Shown: in pieces, positions 19,710-28,149 of the stretch | Numbering within the stretch: the stretch's first letter is position 1 | Layout: every line of letters begins with the position of its first letter | Assembly (NCBI RefSeq): GCF_038051925.1 | Contig: NZ_CP150634.1 | Location: 1-64,000 of the forward strand | DNA: 64,000 nt | Direction: 5' to 3' | From: Methylotuvimicrobium sp. KM2 | GTDB lineage: Bacteria > Pseudomonadota > Gammaproteobacteria > Methylococcales > Methylomonadaceae | The notes under the pieces: generated by a model | The model's input: the letters and a program-made list of their open reading frames with translations, nothing else | The model's database searches: none | Told to the model about the DNA's origin: nothing | Program-made: the position numbers and the translations under genes

Positions 19710-20021
19710 ATGTTTGATATCGGTTTTACCGAACTATGCATGATCGGTTTGGTCGCTTTGTTGGTCATAGGGCCTGAAAAACTGCCGAAGGTGGCCCGCG
19801 TTGCGGGCTTTTGGGTAGGCAAGGCGAAAAATACCGTGGCCAAAGTCAAGGCCGAAATCAAGGAAGAACTGGACGCAGAAGAACTGCGTCAAGCGGTCCG
19901 AGAGCAAAGCGGCTTGGAGGAGATCGAGAATTTCAAAGCAGAGGCTGATGAACTCAGGCAAAAAATTAACAAGCCGATGCCGTCGATCGTTCCATCGCCG
20001 AAGCGCGCCAAGAAACTTTGA
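19710..20021 (+). CDS. tatB: Twin-arginine translocase subunit TatB
   Basis: TatB with TatC forms the receptor for twin-arginine signals. The 103-residue protein starts [19 protein letters not shown] with the TatB-type Glu8 and the motif [12 protein letters not shown], followed by a long amphipathic helix and a basic tail ending PKRAKKL. This pattern separates it from TatA. It is co-directional with tatA. No tatC is found in the window, which departs from the usual tatABC order. Confidence 0.92.
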   Translation: MFDIGFTELCMIGLVALLVIGPEKLPKVARVAGFWVGKAKNTVAKVKAEIKEELDAEELRQAVREQSGLEEIENFKAEADELRQKINKPMPSIVPSPKRAKKL

Positions 20022-20111
20022 TAGCGAAAAATGCAAAGCGCTTAACGCTTAAACGGTAAAGGATAAAGGAAGCCATGGAATTTGACAGATGCATTAATAC
20101 CGTTACAGTTT

Positions 20112-20164
20112 GCTAACCGCTAACCGCTAACCGCTAACCGCTAACCGCTAACCGCTAACCGCTA
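20112..20164. repeat. Heptamer array, seven copies of GCTAACC
   Basis: Seven perfect GCTAACC units run from 20112 to 20160, followed by a partial unit. The array supplies the stop codon of the oxygenase gene on the minus strand. A similar array (AGTTAGC, six units) is at 26662-26703. Confidence 0.9.
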
Positions 20165-21153
20165 TCATCATCCCCCCACATAAACGTCAGCAACACATAT
20201 CGTTTTCCGGCAGTCACATCGGTCGCGGCGTGAAGTAAGGTTCCGGAAAACACTAATGCGCCTCCTGCCGGAGGACGGTAACGGTTAGCTCCGAATTCCG
20301 GAAAAACGATTTCGCCTCCCGTGTAATCGTCGTTCAAATTCAGCGATAATGCGAAACGCCGATGTTTGGCATCCGGCGTCACATTATCCCTATGCAGGCG
20401 AAAATAACCGCCGGTGATTGCATCGTAAGCCACGACTTTATAACTTTCCAGTCGGGTTACCGGATAATGAAAGGCGCGGGCAATAACCGGCAATAACCGC
20501 TCGACTAATGCGTCGTTTATAGCCTGAGCCAAATCCGGATCCTTTAAGCGATGATCGCTCCTAATTTTAGTCCTGGTATCGGGAATAAGTGTCGGTTCCC
20601 CGGCGACCATGCGCACCATGCCGCTATCGAAGTTATCCGCTTCATGAGCAGCAATCAATTGTTTACACAACGAAGAGGGCAACACTTCAGGAACGATTAA
20701 GACCGGGGCTGTTTCATTGCAAACTATGGAGTTTTGCGCCGGGATCGCATCGAGGATGTGTTCTATTTCGTTGAGAGTGGGGTTTTCAAGACAGGCAAAA
20801 ACGGTCAAGGTAGGGCGCAATATCAATACCAGCGGTTCGCTTACTTGCGAGGCGTTTAAAAAAGCCTGTGTCAAGCGCCCGTCATCCTGAAGTATTGGAA
20901 ATGGGGAATCGATCTGATGATTTTGATTTCCGGAAAATACTCCGAGTAGGTTGGTATGATTAGTTATCGGCTCATATCGTATGAGTTCGACTTGAATGGC
21001 GGAAAATACGATAACAACCGGACCTTGTCCACAGTAGTGTTCATAAAAAGTTACCGGCATTCCGTCTATTTCCGGTAATAAAAAATCCGGAGCGATTTTA
21101 CCAGGCCGGATTTTTTGACAGGGTTCGTTTATAGTTGGCAATTTAATCTCCAT
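20155..21153 (-). CDS. 2OG-Fe(II) oxygenase with N-terminal peroxiredoxin-like domain
   Basis: The 332-residue protein has a thioredoxin/peroxiredoxin-like N-terminal part (about 15-135, starting PGKIAPDFLLPEIDG) without the usual peroxidatic Cys after VVIVF, so that half is probably not a peroxidase. The C-terminal half is a prolyl-4-hydroxylase-like dioxygenase: His254 and Asp256 in LHRDN, His308 in GTLLHAATDV and Arg318 in GKRYVLLTF form the iron and 2-oxoglutarate set. The substrate is unknown. The TAG stop lies inside the GCTAACC array, and the last residues SG are written by it. It is convergent with tatB. Confidence 0.85.
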   Translation of the reverse strand: MEIKLPTINEPCQKIRPGKIAPDFLLPEIDGMPVTFYEHYCGQGPVVIVFSAIQVELIRYEPITNHTNLLGVFSGNQNHQIDSPFPILQDDGRLTQAFLNASQVSEPLVLILRPTLTVFACLENPTLNEIEHILDAIPAQNSIVCNETAPVLIVPEVLPSSLCKQLIAAHEADNFDSGMVRMVAGEPTLIPDTRTKIRSDHRLKDPDLAQAINDALVERLLPVIARAFHYPVTRLESYKVVAYDAITGGYFRLHRDNVTPDAKHRRFALSLNLNDDYTGGEIVFPEFGANRYRPPAGGALVFSGTLLHAATDVTAGKRYVLLTFMWGDDDSG

Positions 21154-21360
21154 TTAATGTCTTGAAGTATCGTTGAAAGCCCAAATTTCGATTCACTCCA
21201 CACTTAAAAATGAAGTCGCACGAATTTTCAGTATCAAAGAAGTAGTTTGAGCACAATTTGGAAAGATAACAGCAGAACATGACAAATCGTTGAAAGTTTA
21301 TTGAATATTTAATGACAATAGAGAGTTACTTGTGCTTATCGGGATGCGGCGGAAGACATG

Positions 21361-21366
21361 TATAAT
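21361..21366 (+). promoter_or_regulatory. -10 box before lgt
   Basis: A perfect TATAAT lies 33 bp before the lgt start codon. No good -35 is seen at 17 bp. The remainder of the 245-bp spacer shows nothing recognisable. Confidence 0.4.
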
Positions 21367-21398
21367 GGAAGGCCTTTAATCATTACCTATCGAGAAAA

Positions 21399-22181
21399 AT
21401 GCTGACTTATCCTAATATCGATCCTGTTGCGTTCAGTCTGGGCCCCGTAAAAGTCCATTGGTATGGCTTGATGTACTTGATCGGGTTTGCCGCCGTTTGG
21501 GTGTTGGGCAAAAAAAGAGCCGAACAACCCTGGTCGCCGGTCAAACCGGAAGCGATCGAAGACCTCGTTACTTATGGCGCACTAGGGGTCATACTGGGTG
21601 GACGATTGGGTTATATTTTGTTTTATAACTTCAGTGAATTTTTGAACGATCCGAGCATCATTTACAAAATCTGGCAGGGCGGCATGTCCTTTCATGGCGG
21701 TATGCTCGGCGTGTTTGTTGCGATGTGGATTTTCGGGCGGAAACATAATTGCACCATGTTGCAATTAACCGACATCATCGCACCACTGGCGCCGATCGGA
21801 TTGGGTGCGGGCCGTATCGGCAATTTTATCAATGCCGAATTGTGGGGACGAACGACCGATGTGCCTTGGGGGATGGTGTTTCCGAATGCCGGGCCATTGC
21901 CGCGACATCCCTCGCAGCTTTACGAAGCGTTTCTCGAAGGATTGGTGTTGTTCGTCGTGCTTTGGATTTATAGCAGTAAACCGAGGCCGACAATGGCCGC
22001 GACCGGTTTGGCGGTGATGCTTTACGGATGCTTTCGGTTTTTTGTCGAATTTTATCGCATGCCCGATGCGCATCTGGGTTATTTGATGTTGGATTGGGTC
22101 ACGATGGGGCAGATTCTATCGACTCCAATGATATTAATCGGCGGATTTATGTTCTACTGGGCTTACAGAAAAACCGCATGA
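21399..22181 (+). CDS. lgt: Prolipoprotein diacylglyceryl transferase
   Basis: Lgt attaches diacylglycerol to the lipobox cysteine of prelipoproteins in the inner membrane, the first step of lipoprotein maturation. The 260-residue polytopic protein has the signature [14 protein letters not shown] at about 144-157 and the family stretches [14 protein letters not shown] and [12 protein letters not shown]. It overlaps thyA by 4 bp, the usual gammaproteobacterial pair. Several lipoproteins elsewhere in the window are its potential substrates. Confidence 0.97.
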   Translation: MLTYPNIDPVAFSLGPVKVHWYGLMYLIGFAAVWVLGKKRAEQPWSPVKPEAIEDLVTYGALGVILGGRLGYILFYNFSEFLNDPSIIYKIWQGGMSFHGGMLGVFVAMWIFGRKHNCTMLQLTDIIAPLAPIGLGAGRIGNFINAELWGRTTDVPWGMVFPNAGPLPRHPSQLYEAFLEGLVLFVVLWIYSSKPRPTMAATGLAVMLYGCFRFFVEFYRMPDAHLGYLMLDWVTMGQILSTPMILIGGFMFYWAYRKTA

Positions 22182-23011
22182 AGCAATATCTGGATTTATT
22201 GGAAAAAATCTTAACCGAAGGGAAGTTGAAAGGCGATAGAACCGGTAGCGGTACTTTATCGATTTTCGGTCATCAAATGCGATTTCCGTTGGCGGACGGA
22301 TTTCCGTTGGTGACAACCAAAAAAGTTCATTTGAAATCGATCATTCATGAGCTACTTTGGTTTTTGCAAGGCGATACCCGTTTGGATTATTTGCATCGGC
22401 ACGGTGTGTCGATTTGGGATGAATGGGCCGATGCCGACGGTGGCTTGGGACCGGTGTACGGTTATCAATGGCGTTCATGGCCGACTCCTGATAAAACCTG
22501 TATAGATCAGATTGCTACAATAATCGAGCAATTAAAAAGCAACCCTAATAGCCGGCGCATGATCGTTTCGGCTTGGAATGTTGCCGATTTGCCTGATGAG
22601 AAACTAAGTCCGCAACAAAACGTCGCCAACGGCAAAATGGCATTGGCGCCTTGTCATGCGTTATTTCAGTTTTATGTTGCCGACGGTAAATTATCTTGCC
22701 AGTTGTATCAGCGCAGCTGCGATATTTTTTTGGGGTTGCCGTTCAATATCGCCAGTTATGCGTTATTGACGCATATGGCCGCTCAGCAGAGCGGTTTAGA
22801 GGTTGGCGATTTTATTTGGACCGGCGGCGATGTCCATTTGTATTTGAATCACCTGGAGCAGGCTAAATTGCAATTGACGCGCGAGCCTTATCCCTTGCCT
22901 CGCTTAGCGATCAAACGCAAGCCGGAATCGATATTCGATTATCGCTTCGAAGATTTTGAGATGCTCGATTACCAAGCTCACGCGCATATCAAGGCGACGA
23001 TTTCGGTTTAG
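22178..23011 (+). CDS. thyA: Thymidylate synthase
   Basis: ThyA methylates dUMP to dTMP using methylene-tetrahydrofolate. The start at 22178 ([12 protein letters not shown]) overlaps the lgt stop. An upstream in-frame start at 22028 would run through lgt and is rejected. The 277-residue product has the active-site Cys in [12 protein letters not shown], the conserved [10 protein letters not shown] and [19 protein letters not shown], and the C-terminal ending KATISV. Length is slightly above the 264 of E. coli. Confidence 0.97.
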   Translation: MKQYLDLLEKILTEGKLKGDRTGSGTLSIFGHQMRFPLADGFPLVTTKKVHLKSIIHELLWFLQGDTRLDYLHRHGVSIWDEWADADGGLGPVYGYQWRSWPTPDKTCIDQIATIIEQLKSNPNSRRMIVSAWNVADLPDEKLSPQQNVANGKMALAPCHALFQFYVADGKLSCQLYQRSCDIFLGLPFNIASYALLTHMAAQQSGLEVGDFIWTGGDVHLYLNHLEQAKLQLTREPYPLPRLAIKRKPESIFDYRFEDFEMLDYQAHAHIKATISV

Positions 23012-23314
23012 GAATGAGCACGAAATAACGTAGGTCTTTTTGATTCCTCATTTCCAGAAGGTGGGAACGTACCTCGTTCCCACCGCTCCAGCGTGGGAAT
23101 GCATACCGATCTTGCCTCTGCAGCTACTCCCTTTTGATTAAAAAAACCGTCTAAGAAAAAGGTATGGGATGTGTCTATCGAGGACCGCCGTGAACCCGTC
23201 CATGTAGGCTCTATGCCAGCTCCATGCTGGTCCCTCACCTAGCGTTAGGTGAGGGATCGAACACCCCGGCGCCTCCTCGGGCACTGCCGAAATTTGAAGT
23301 GCGAAAGGTATAAA
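23012..23314. repeat. Composite of dispersed repeats R3, R1 and R2
   Basis: The non-coding stretch after thyA contains in order: a GTTCCCACCGCTCCAGCGTG-type hairpin (R3, 23061-23100), the left half of repeat R1 (from CTACTCCCTTTTGATT at about 23124 to GAACCCGTCCATG), and repeat R2 in inverse orientation (23204-23313) with the hairpin CCTCACCTAGCGTTAGGTGAGG. Copies of these occur at 27.0, 27.7, 37.6, 53.1, 54.2, 59.8 and 61.5 kb. No gene. Confidence 0.6.
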
Positions 23315-23490
23315 CTTAAATTCGGCAGTTAAACCATGAAGCACATGAAGTTCATGAAGGATTTCAAGAAATTACCTAAATCTTCTCGCTAACCTTTTTG
23401 GTGAGCGAAAGCTTGATTCATACGCGTAATAAGTTATTGAATTAACTTTCTATTCTTCATGATCTTCATGGTGAAATGCTTTTTCTAGGA
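23315..23490 (+). mobile_element. MITE M2, copy A (about 176 bp)
   Basis: The element begins TTCGGCAGTTAAACCATGAA and ends GGTGAAATGCTTTTTCTAGG. The ends are imperfect inverted repeats that include CCATGAAG-type motifs on both arms. Two other copies are at 30688-30862 (inverse) and 59081-59262. From 23491 to 23559 there is another R3 hairpin (GTTCCCACGGAGGATCGTGG) and no gene. Confidence 0.7.
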
Positions 23491-23559
23491 TAAAAGGTAT
23501 GAGTTCCCACGGAGGATCGTGGGAACCAGAAAGCAGTTGTCGAAGTTATTTCATGTTCG

Positions 23560-24090
23560 TTATTCGTACATGAATTCGCTCAAGTCCGGCGCTTTCGGTA
23601 ATTGCAATTGAGTTAGCCTATCCGCGTTTTTTATCGCATTCAGTCTGTCCATGTTATTGGCGTGAACGCACTGGAAGGCGCCGTTAAAGTCGGCATTCAA
23701 AAAGGCTTTAGTTAGGTGAACACATAAGCAATAGAGTGCGGAATAGTTTTTCGGATCGCCGTCTTTACATCGATCGATTTCCTTCGACAACAAGGTCATG
23801 ACCGATAGCACGAAGCCGTCGTGCTGCCAATTCACCGGTTCATCGCTGACTTCATTCCCCGAAAGCGCGATTGCGCTCAACGCGTAATAGGCGAGATCGG
23901 TCAAGCCGGCCAGAATAGCCGCCATTTCGCCGGATTTGATTGCCTTAAAGGTTTCGCTGCCGCCGTCCATCAGTAAAGCCTGACGTAGAATGATATCCAT
24001 ATCGGAAACTTCGACGGGCGCTCCGTGCTCGGCTTGCGGAATCGCTAATTCGTCGTGGTAAGCCCTGATTGCTGCTAAATGCTGATTCAT
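23560..24090 (-). CDS. MazG-like / phosphoribosyl-ATP pyrophosphohydrolase-like protein
   Basis: The 176-residue protein starts at MNQHLAAIRAYHDELAIP after an AAGGGGACA ribosome site. The longer in-frame start at 24168 lacks support. The N-terminal half resembles the all-alpha NTP pyrophosphohydrolase fold (IRAYHDELAIP; ILRQALLMDGGSETFKAI; LTDLAYYALSAIAL), which hydrolyses NTPs or phosphoribosyl-ATP. The usual EExxE metal-binding cluster appears altered to MDGGSE, so activity is uncertain. It is the last gene of a crp-ychJ operon. Confidence 0.6.
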   Translation of the reverse strand: MNQHLAAIRAYHDELAIPQAEHGAPVEVSDMDIILRQALLMDGGSETFKAIKSGEMAAILAGLTDLAYYALSAIALSGNEVSDEPVNWQHDGFVLSVMTLLSKEIDRCKDGDPKNYSALYCLCVHLTKAFLNADFNGAFQCVHANNMDRLNAIKNADRLTQLQLPKAPDLSEFMYE

Positions 24091-24149
24091 TGCTGTCCCC
24101 TTTTTTGATGGATGTCGAAATGAGACTGAATGAGGCGAAAAAAGTTGCG

Positions 24150-24629
24150 TTAATTTTGTCCGCAGCAACGTTTGAATTTTTTTCCGCTGCCGCAGGGGCA
24201 GGGTGCATTTTTGCCTTGGCCGCTTTCCGATTTCGGTTGGCCGATCGATTTGACCAGACCGTCCAGATAATACCAGCGTCCGCCGGATTTTTTGAAACGG
24301 CTGAGTTCGTGCATGACGCGTTCTTCGTTATCGAGGCTAAAATAGGCTTTAAACTCCACTAAACCTTTAGCGTCGTTTTTACCGCCTTTTTTGACATTGA
24401 CGATTTCGAGCTTGGTCCAAACCGTTTTATCTTTGGAAAAATCGATAGACTGAGGCTTTTTAGCATTGTCCCAGGTTGCTAAAAGATAAGCCGCGTCATG
24501 ATAGGCATAAGCGGTAAAACGCGAACGCATTAAGATTTCCGCGGTTTCGGCAAATCGGCTACCGTTATGGTAAGTCCGGCAGCATTGTTCGTACGGTAAC
24601 CCCGAACCGCATAGACACATATCAACCAT
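24150..24629 (-). CDS. ychJ: YchJ family SEC-C motif protein
   Basis: The 159-residue protein has the YchJ layout: an N-terminal zinc-binding SEC-C motif (MCLCGSGLPYEQCC, residues 4-17), a central NTF2-like domain (about 30-130, with ILMRSRFTAYAYHD), and a second SEC-C motif at the C terminus (CPCGSGKKFKRCC). The function of YchJ is not established. It starts 19 bp after crp on the same strand, so it is probably co-transcribed. Confidence 0.88.
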   Translation of the reverse strand: MVDMCLCGSGLPYEQCCRTYHNGSRFAETAEILMRSRFTAYAYHDAAYLLATWDNAKKPQSIDFSKDKTVWTKLEIVNVKKGGKNDAKGLVEFKAYFSLDNEERVMHELSRFKKSGGRWYYLDGLVKSIGQPKSESGQGKNAPCPCGSGKKFKRCCGQN

Positions 24630-24648
24630 CGATGTAATATTGTTTACG

Positions 24649-25302
24649 TCAACGGGTGCCGAATACGACGATGGTTTTGCCGTGGGCGGTAATCAGGCCT
24701 TTATCTTCAAGCTCCTTGAGTACGCGTCCCGCCATTTCCCGAGAACAACCGACAATCCGGCCGATTTCTTGACGGGTGATGCGCAGTTGCATGCCGTCCG
24801 GGTGAGTAACGGCATCCGGTTCTTTTGCTAGGTCGAGAAGGGTGCGAGCGATACGGCCTTCCACATCCATGAAGGCGAGGTCGCGGAATTTGCGGCTGGT
24901 GATTAAAAGGCGAGAGGCTAATTGTTCACCGAGCATGGACAGGATTTCGGGAGCATATTCCAGCAATTCTTTTTTTAATGCTTGTTTTAGCCTTTCATAA
25001 CCGATTTCCGCTAATTTGCAGGGCGTTCGCGTGTTAACGCTTACTTCTCGAGTGTCGGTCGGTTTAAATACACCGATTTCGCCGATAAAGTCGTGTTTGT
25101 TTAAATAAGCAAGGATCAATTCACGGCCGTCTTCGTCTTCGACACCGATACTGACAGAACCTTCGATAATAAAATAGAGGCGGTCACCGGTATCTCCGGG
25201 ACGAATGATGGTGGTTTTGGCCGGGTAGGACTTGGTATGGCACAAGTGTAAAAAAGGCTCCAATGCATCTCTATATGCCGGGTTTAGCTTACTAGGGGTC
25301 AT
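24649..25302 (-). CDS. crp: CRP-family transcription regulator, Clp-like
   Basis: The 217-residue protein has an N-terminal cyclic-nucleotide-binding domain (about 15-130) and a C-terminal helix-turn-helix (ITRQEIGRIVGCSREMAGRVLKEL, shown in parts, about 168-195) as in Crp/Vfr. In the phosphate-binding cassette the E. coli Arg82-Ser83 pair appears as Arg85-Glu86 within TREVSVNTRT. The same REV pattern is found in Xanthomonas Clp, which responds to cyclic-di-GMP. This protein may therefore not be a standard cAMP receptor. It is divergent from the OsmC-like gene, as crp and yhfA are in E. coli. Confidence 0.9.
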   Translation of the reverse strand: MTPSKLNPAYRDALEPFLHLCHTKSYPAKTTIIRPGDTGDRLYFIIEGSVSIGVEDEDGRELILAYLNKHDFIGEIGVFKPTDTREVSVNTRTPCKLAEIGYERLKQALKKELLEYAPEILSMLGEQLASRLLITSRKFRDLAFMDVEGRIARTLLDLAKEPDAVTHPDGMQLRITRQEIGRIVGCSREMAGRVLKELEDKGLITAHGKTIVVFGTR

Positions 25303-25445
25303 AACAACTAATCATCCTCTAACTATGTTGTAAAAAAAATTCCGCTAACAGTGCCGCATTTTTATAAAAAAATCAACAATGATGATCTTTTAAATTTAGC
25401 CTGGTGTGGTAATCTATGCGACTTTTATTGAGTCGGTATAGACAG

Positions 25446-25862
25446 ATGGAAGCGAAAGTTAAATGGGTTGACGGTGTGATGTTTGTTGGCGAAACCGGTA
25501 GCGGACATGCAGTCGTCATGGACGGTTCGCCAGACCATGGCGGACGTAACATGGGGGCGAGGCCGATGGAAATGATTTTACTCGGACTAGGCGGTTGCTC
25601 GTCTTTCGATGTTGTAGACATTTTGCGCAAAGGCAGAAACGACATCGTCGATTGTCGTGTCGAAATAACGGCGGAACGAGCGGAATCCATACCCAGCGTA
25701 TTCACCAAAATTCATTTACATTTTGTCGTAACCGGACGTGAACTTAAAGCGAATGCTGTAGAACGCGCGATAAAATTATCGGCGGAAAAATATTGTTCCG
25801 CATCCATCATGCTGGGTAAGACGGCAGAGGTTACCCACGACTTTGAAGTAATCGAGGTTTGA
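25446..25862 (+). CDS. OsmC family protein (YhfA-like)
   Basis: OsmC-fold proteins are often thiol peroxidases. The YhfA branch beside crp has no established role. The 138-residue form starting MEAKVKWVDGVMF is preferred by family length. An in-frame start at 25416 adds ten residues. Conserved features are RPMEMILLGLGGCSSFDVV (first Cys) and AVERAIKLSAEKYCSAS (second Cys), the pair used by the family. It is divergent from crp and lies 6 bp before speD. Confidence 0.88.
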   Translation: MEAKVKWVDGVMFVGETGSGHAVVMDGSPDHGGRNMGARPMEMILLGLGGCSSFDVVDILRKGRNDIVDCRVEITAERAESIPSVFTKIHLHFVVTGRELKANAVERAIKLSAEKYCSASIMLGKTAEVTHDFEVIEV

Positions 25863-25868
25863 TAAATT

Positions 25869-26657
25869 TTGAAAAAATTAAAATTACACGGCTTTAACAA
25901 CTTAACAAAGTCGCTCAGCTTTAATATTTATGATGTTTGTTATACACCGGCCGATCAAAAACAGGCTTATATAGACTATATCGATGAGGCATACAATGCC
26001 GACCGCCTCACACAAATATTAAAGGATGTCGCCGAAATTATCGGCGCCAATATTCTGAATATTGCGCATCAAGATTACGACCCGCAAGGTGCCAGCGTGA
26101 CCATGTTGATTGCCGAGGGTATGGATACTGAAGTCGATGCCGAGCAACTCAACAGCGAGTCGCCGGGACCGCTGCCCGAAACCGTGCTCGCGCATTTGGA
26201 CAAGAGCCATATTACCGTGCATACCTATCCCGAATGTCACCCCGATACCGAGATCAGCACATTCCGAGCGGATATCGATGTATCGACTTGCGGTCAGATA
26301 TCGCCGTTAAAAGCATTAAATTATCTGATTCATAGTTTTGAATCCGATATTGTGATCATGGATTATAAAATACGTGGCTTTACACGAGATGTATCGGGGC
26401 AAAAGCATTATATCGATCATAATATTACGTCGATTCAAAAATATATCTCGGAAGATACGCGCGAAAAATATCAAATGATCGACGTTAATGTCTATCAAGA
26501 ACATCTTTTCCATACCAAAATGCTGTTGAAGGAAACCGAGTTGGAAAATTATTTGTTCGAAAAAGAAAGCGCGTTTAGCGATGAAGAAAAAGAGGCTATT
26601 CAAGAGCAATTGCAGCAAGAAATGGCTGAAATATTTTACGGAAGAAATTATGCTTAA
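25869..26657 (+). CDS. speD: S-adenosylmethionine decarboxylase proenzyme
   Basis: SpeD makes decarboxylated AdoMet for spermidine synthesis. The 262-residue product is the E. coli-type long form. Self-cleavage occurs at Lys112-Ser113 in [14 protein letters not shown], where Ser113 becomes the pyruvoyl group. The start is TTG ([19 protein letters not shown]). It follows the OsmC gene by 6 bp, so they form an operon. speE is not in the window. Confidence 0.95.
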   Translation: MKKLKLHGFNNLTKSLSFNIYDVCYTPADQKQAYIDYIDEAYNADRLTQILKDVAEIIGANILNIAHQDYDPQGASVTMLIAEGMDTEVDAEQLNSESPGPLPETVLAHLDKSHITVHTYPECHPDTEISTFRADIDVSTCGQISPLKALNYLIHSFESDIVIMDYKIRGFTRDVSGQKHYIDHNITSIQKYISEDTREKYQMIDVNVYQEHLFHTKMLLKETELENYLFEKESAFSDEEKEAIQEQLQQEMAEIFYGRNYA

Positions 26658-26661
26658 TTTT

Positions 26662-26703
26662 AGTTAGCAGTTAGCAGTTAGCAGTTAGCAGTTAGCAGTT
26701 AGC
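26662..26703. repeat. Heptamer array, six copies of AGTTAGC
   Basis: Six perfect AGTTAGC units follow the speD stop. The unit is one base different from the reverse complement of the GCTAACC array at 20112. It is a simple tandem repeat and has no spacers. Confidence 0.9.
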
Positions 26704-28149
26704 AGCGAATAGTGAATTTTTGCGCGGATAGGTTGTATTTGAGCTATCCATATCTTTTATTGCTTAAGACATTGTGACCAAGGAAGGTCTCAATTCCCTG
26801 TTTTCCCATTTCGACAACTTTAGGAAAAAACACGTCATTTCCGTTTCGTATTGGCGTAGTCCAGTGCAGGGTGGCCGTAGCTTCATATCCATGGCCTAGA
26901 ATATCGTCAATTCAGCCGAGATGACGAATAACGCCGTAAATACATTACAAAATAAGCTATAATTTGGCGCTTATGTTTTTTCCCTTCTCTCGCCTATAAG
27001 GCTCATCGTTATACATAAGTCAAAAATTACCGTTTTCCTCGTTCCCACCGCTCCAGCGTGGGAATGCTACCGATCTTGCCTCGGCTGACAAGGTATGGGT
27101 TCCCACGGAGGACCGTGGGAACCAGAAAAAATTACTGTTTTGCAATCTTAGCTAATGAGGCCTCGATACCATTTTTTGTCGCCCAACGTTTCCGACTTTC
27201 CCTCACCTAGCGTTAGGTGAGGGACGATCTGGGGATCGCTCCCAAAGAGCATCCTGCCCTCTTGTGGGAGCGACGCCTTTGTCGCGATTTCGAAGCCACT
27301 GATGTTCAATATCCGCAGATTTATCAAACAACACCGTTTTCAGGTATACAGATGACCTCTGTTTAGCAAGTTTACCGATACTTGTGTATAACGGCGAGCC
27401 TATAAGGTTTCGGCATCGATTGCCGAATTTTCCCTAAAAATTTCCCAAAATTTTAAAAATTTATCGCTGTGCCGTTTTAAGTCAAGCGTACTAATACCGT
27501 TGAGTGGACTGATTTTATAAGAGGTTTTCATGAACTGATCGGCTATTTTGTTTCTAGCATGATTTAAAAATTAGTACTAATATTATTTTTTGTGAAAATG
27601 TTCGCAAAATGCCAATATTTATAATGAATATTTTTCGGTAGTGTGAATTCCCTTAACATCGGTTTGTGGTTGGAGCCTAGTTGCCATAGCTCTCTGTGGG
27701 AATCCAAACCGAACTTAATAGCCATGACTATTAGGCAGGGCTACTCCCTTTTGACCGAAAAAGCGTATAAGAACGAGAAGGTGTGGGGTATGCCTAGCGA
27801 GGATGTCGGCGGCAGGGAGCTGCCGTCAAGCCCCCATGGACGGGTTCACGGCGCTCCTCGATAGGCATACCCCATACCCAACAAAGTTGAACGATTCTTC
27901 AGTAAGAAGGGAGTAATGATAGTCTAAAGCCCCCTAAGAGTAATTATTCACACCCTCTATCGTTCCCACGCTCCGGCGTTGGAATGAAGACCAGGACGCT
28001 CTAGCGTCTCGTACCGCTGGAGCGGTACTCAGACGTTCCCACGCAGAGCGTGGGAACGATAATTGCCAGAGGACTGAATAGTTACCCCCCTAAGAAGCTC
28101 TAAATTTTATGTCTACATTATATCAATAATCTTGATTCGGCTTACAGCT
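26704..28149. repeat. Gene-free stretch of dispersed repeats
   Basis: About 1.4 kb with no credible gene. Recognised pieces are R3-type GTTCCCAC hairpins (27038-27125 and 27960-28061), a CCTCACCTAGCGTTAGGTGAGG hairpin near 27200, a GATCGCTCCCA...TGGGAGCGA palindrome (27228-27275), and an almost complete palindromic R1 copy (27738-27917: CTACTCCCTTTTGACC at the left, AGAAGGGAGTA at the right). The rest, about 27300-27650, is AT-rich with nothing recognisable. A 73-codon frame at 27643 lies in the R1 copy and is not a gene. Confidence 0.6.

Noticed and set aside
20112..26703. CRISPR array suspected from regular repeats
   Set aside because: The heptamer units are directly adjacent without spacers and no cas gene is present.
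27643..27864. 73-codon frame in the repeat-rich gap
   Set aside because: Most of it lies in repeat R1, and equivalent frames in other copies are not conserved.
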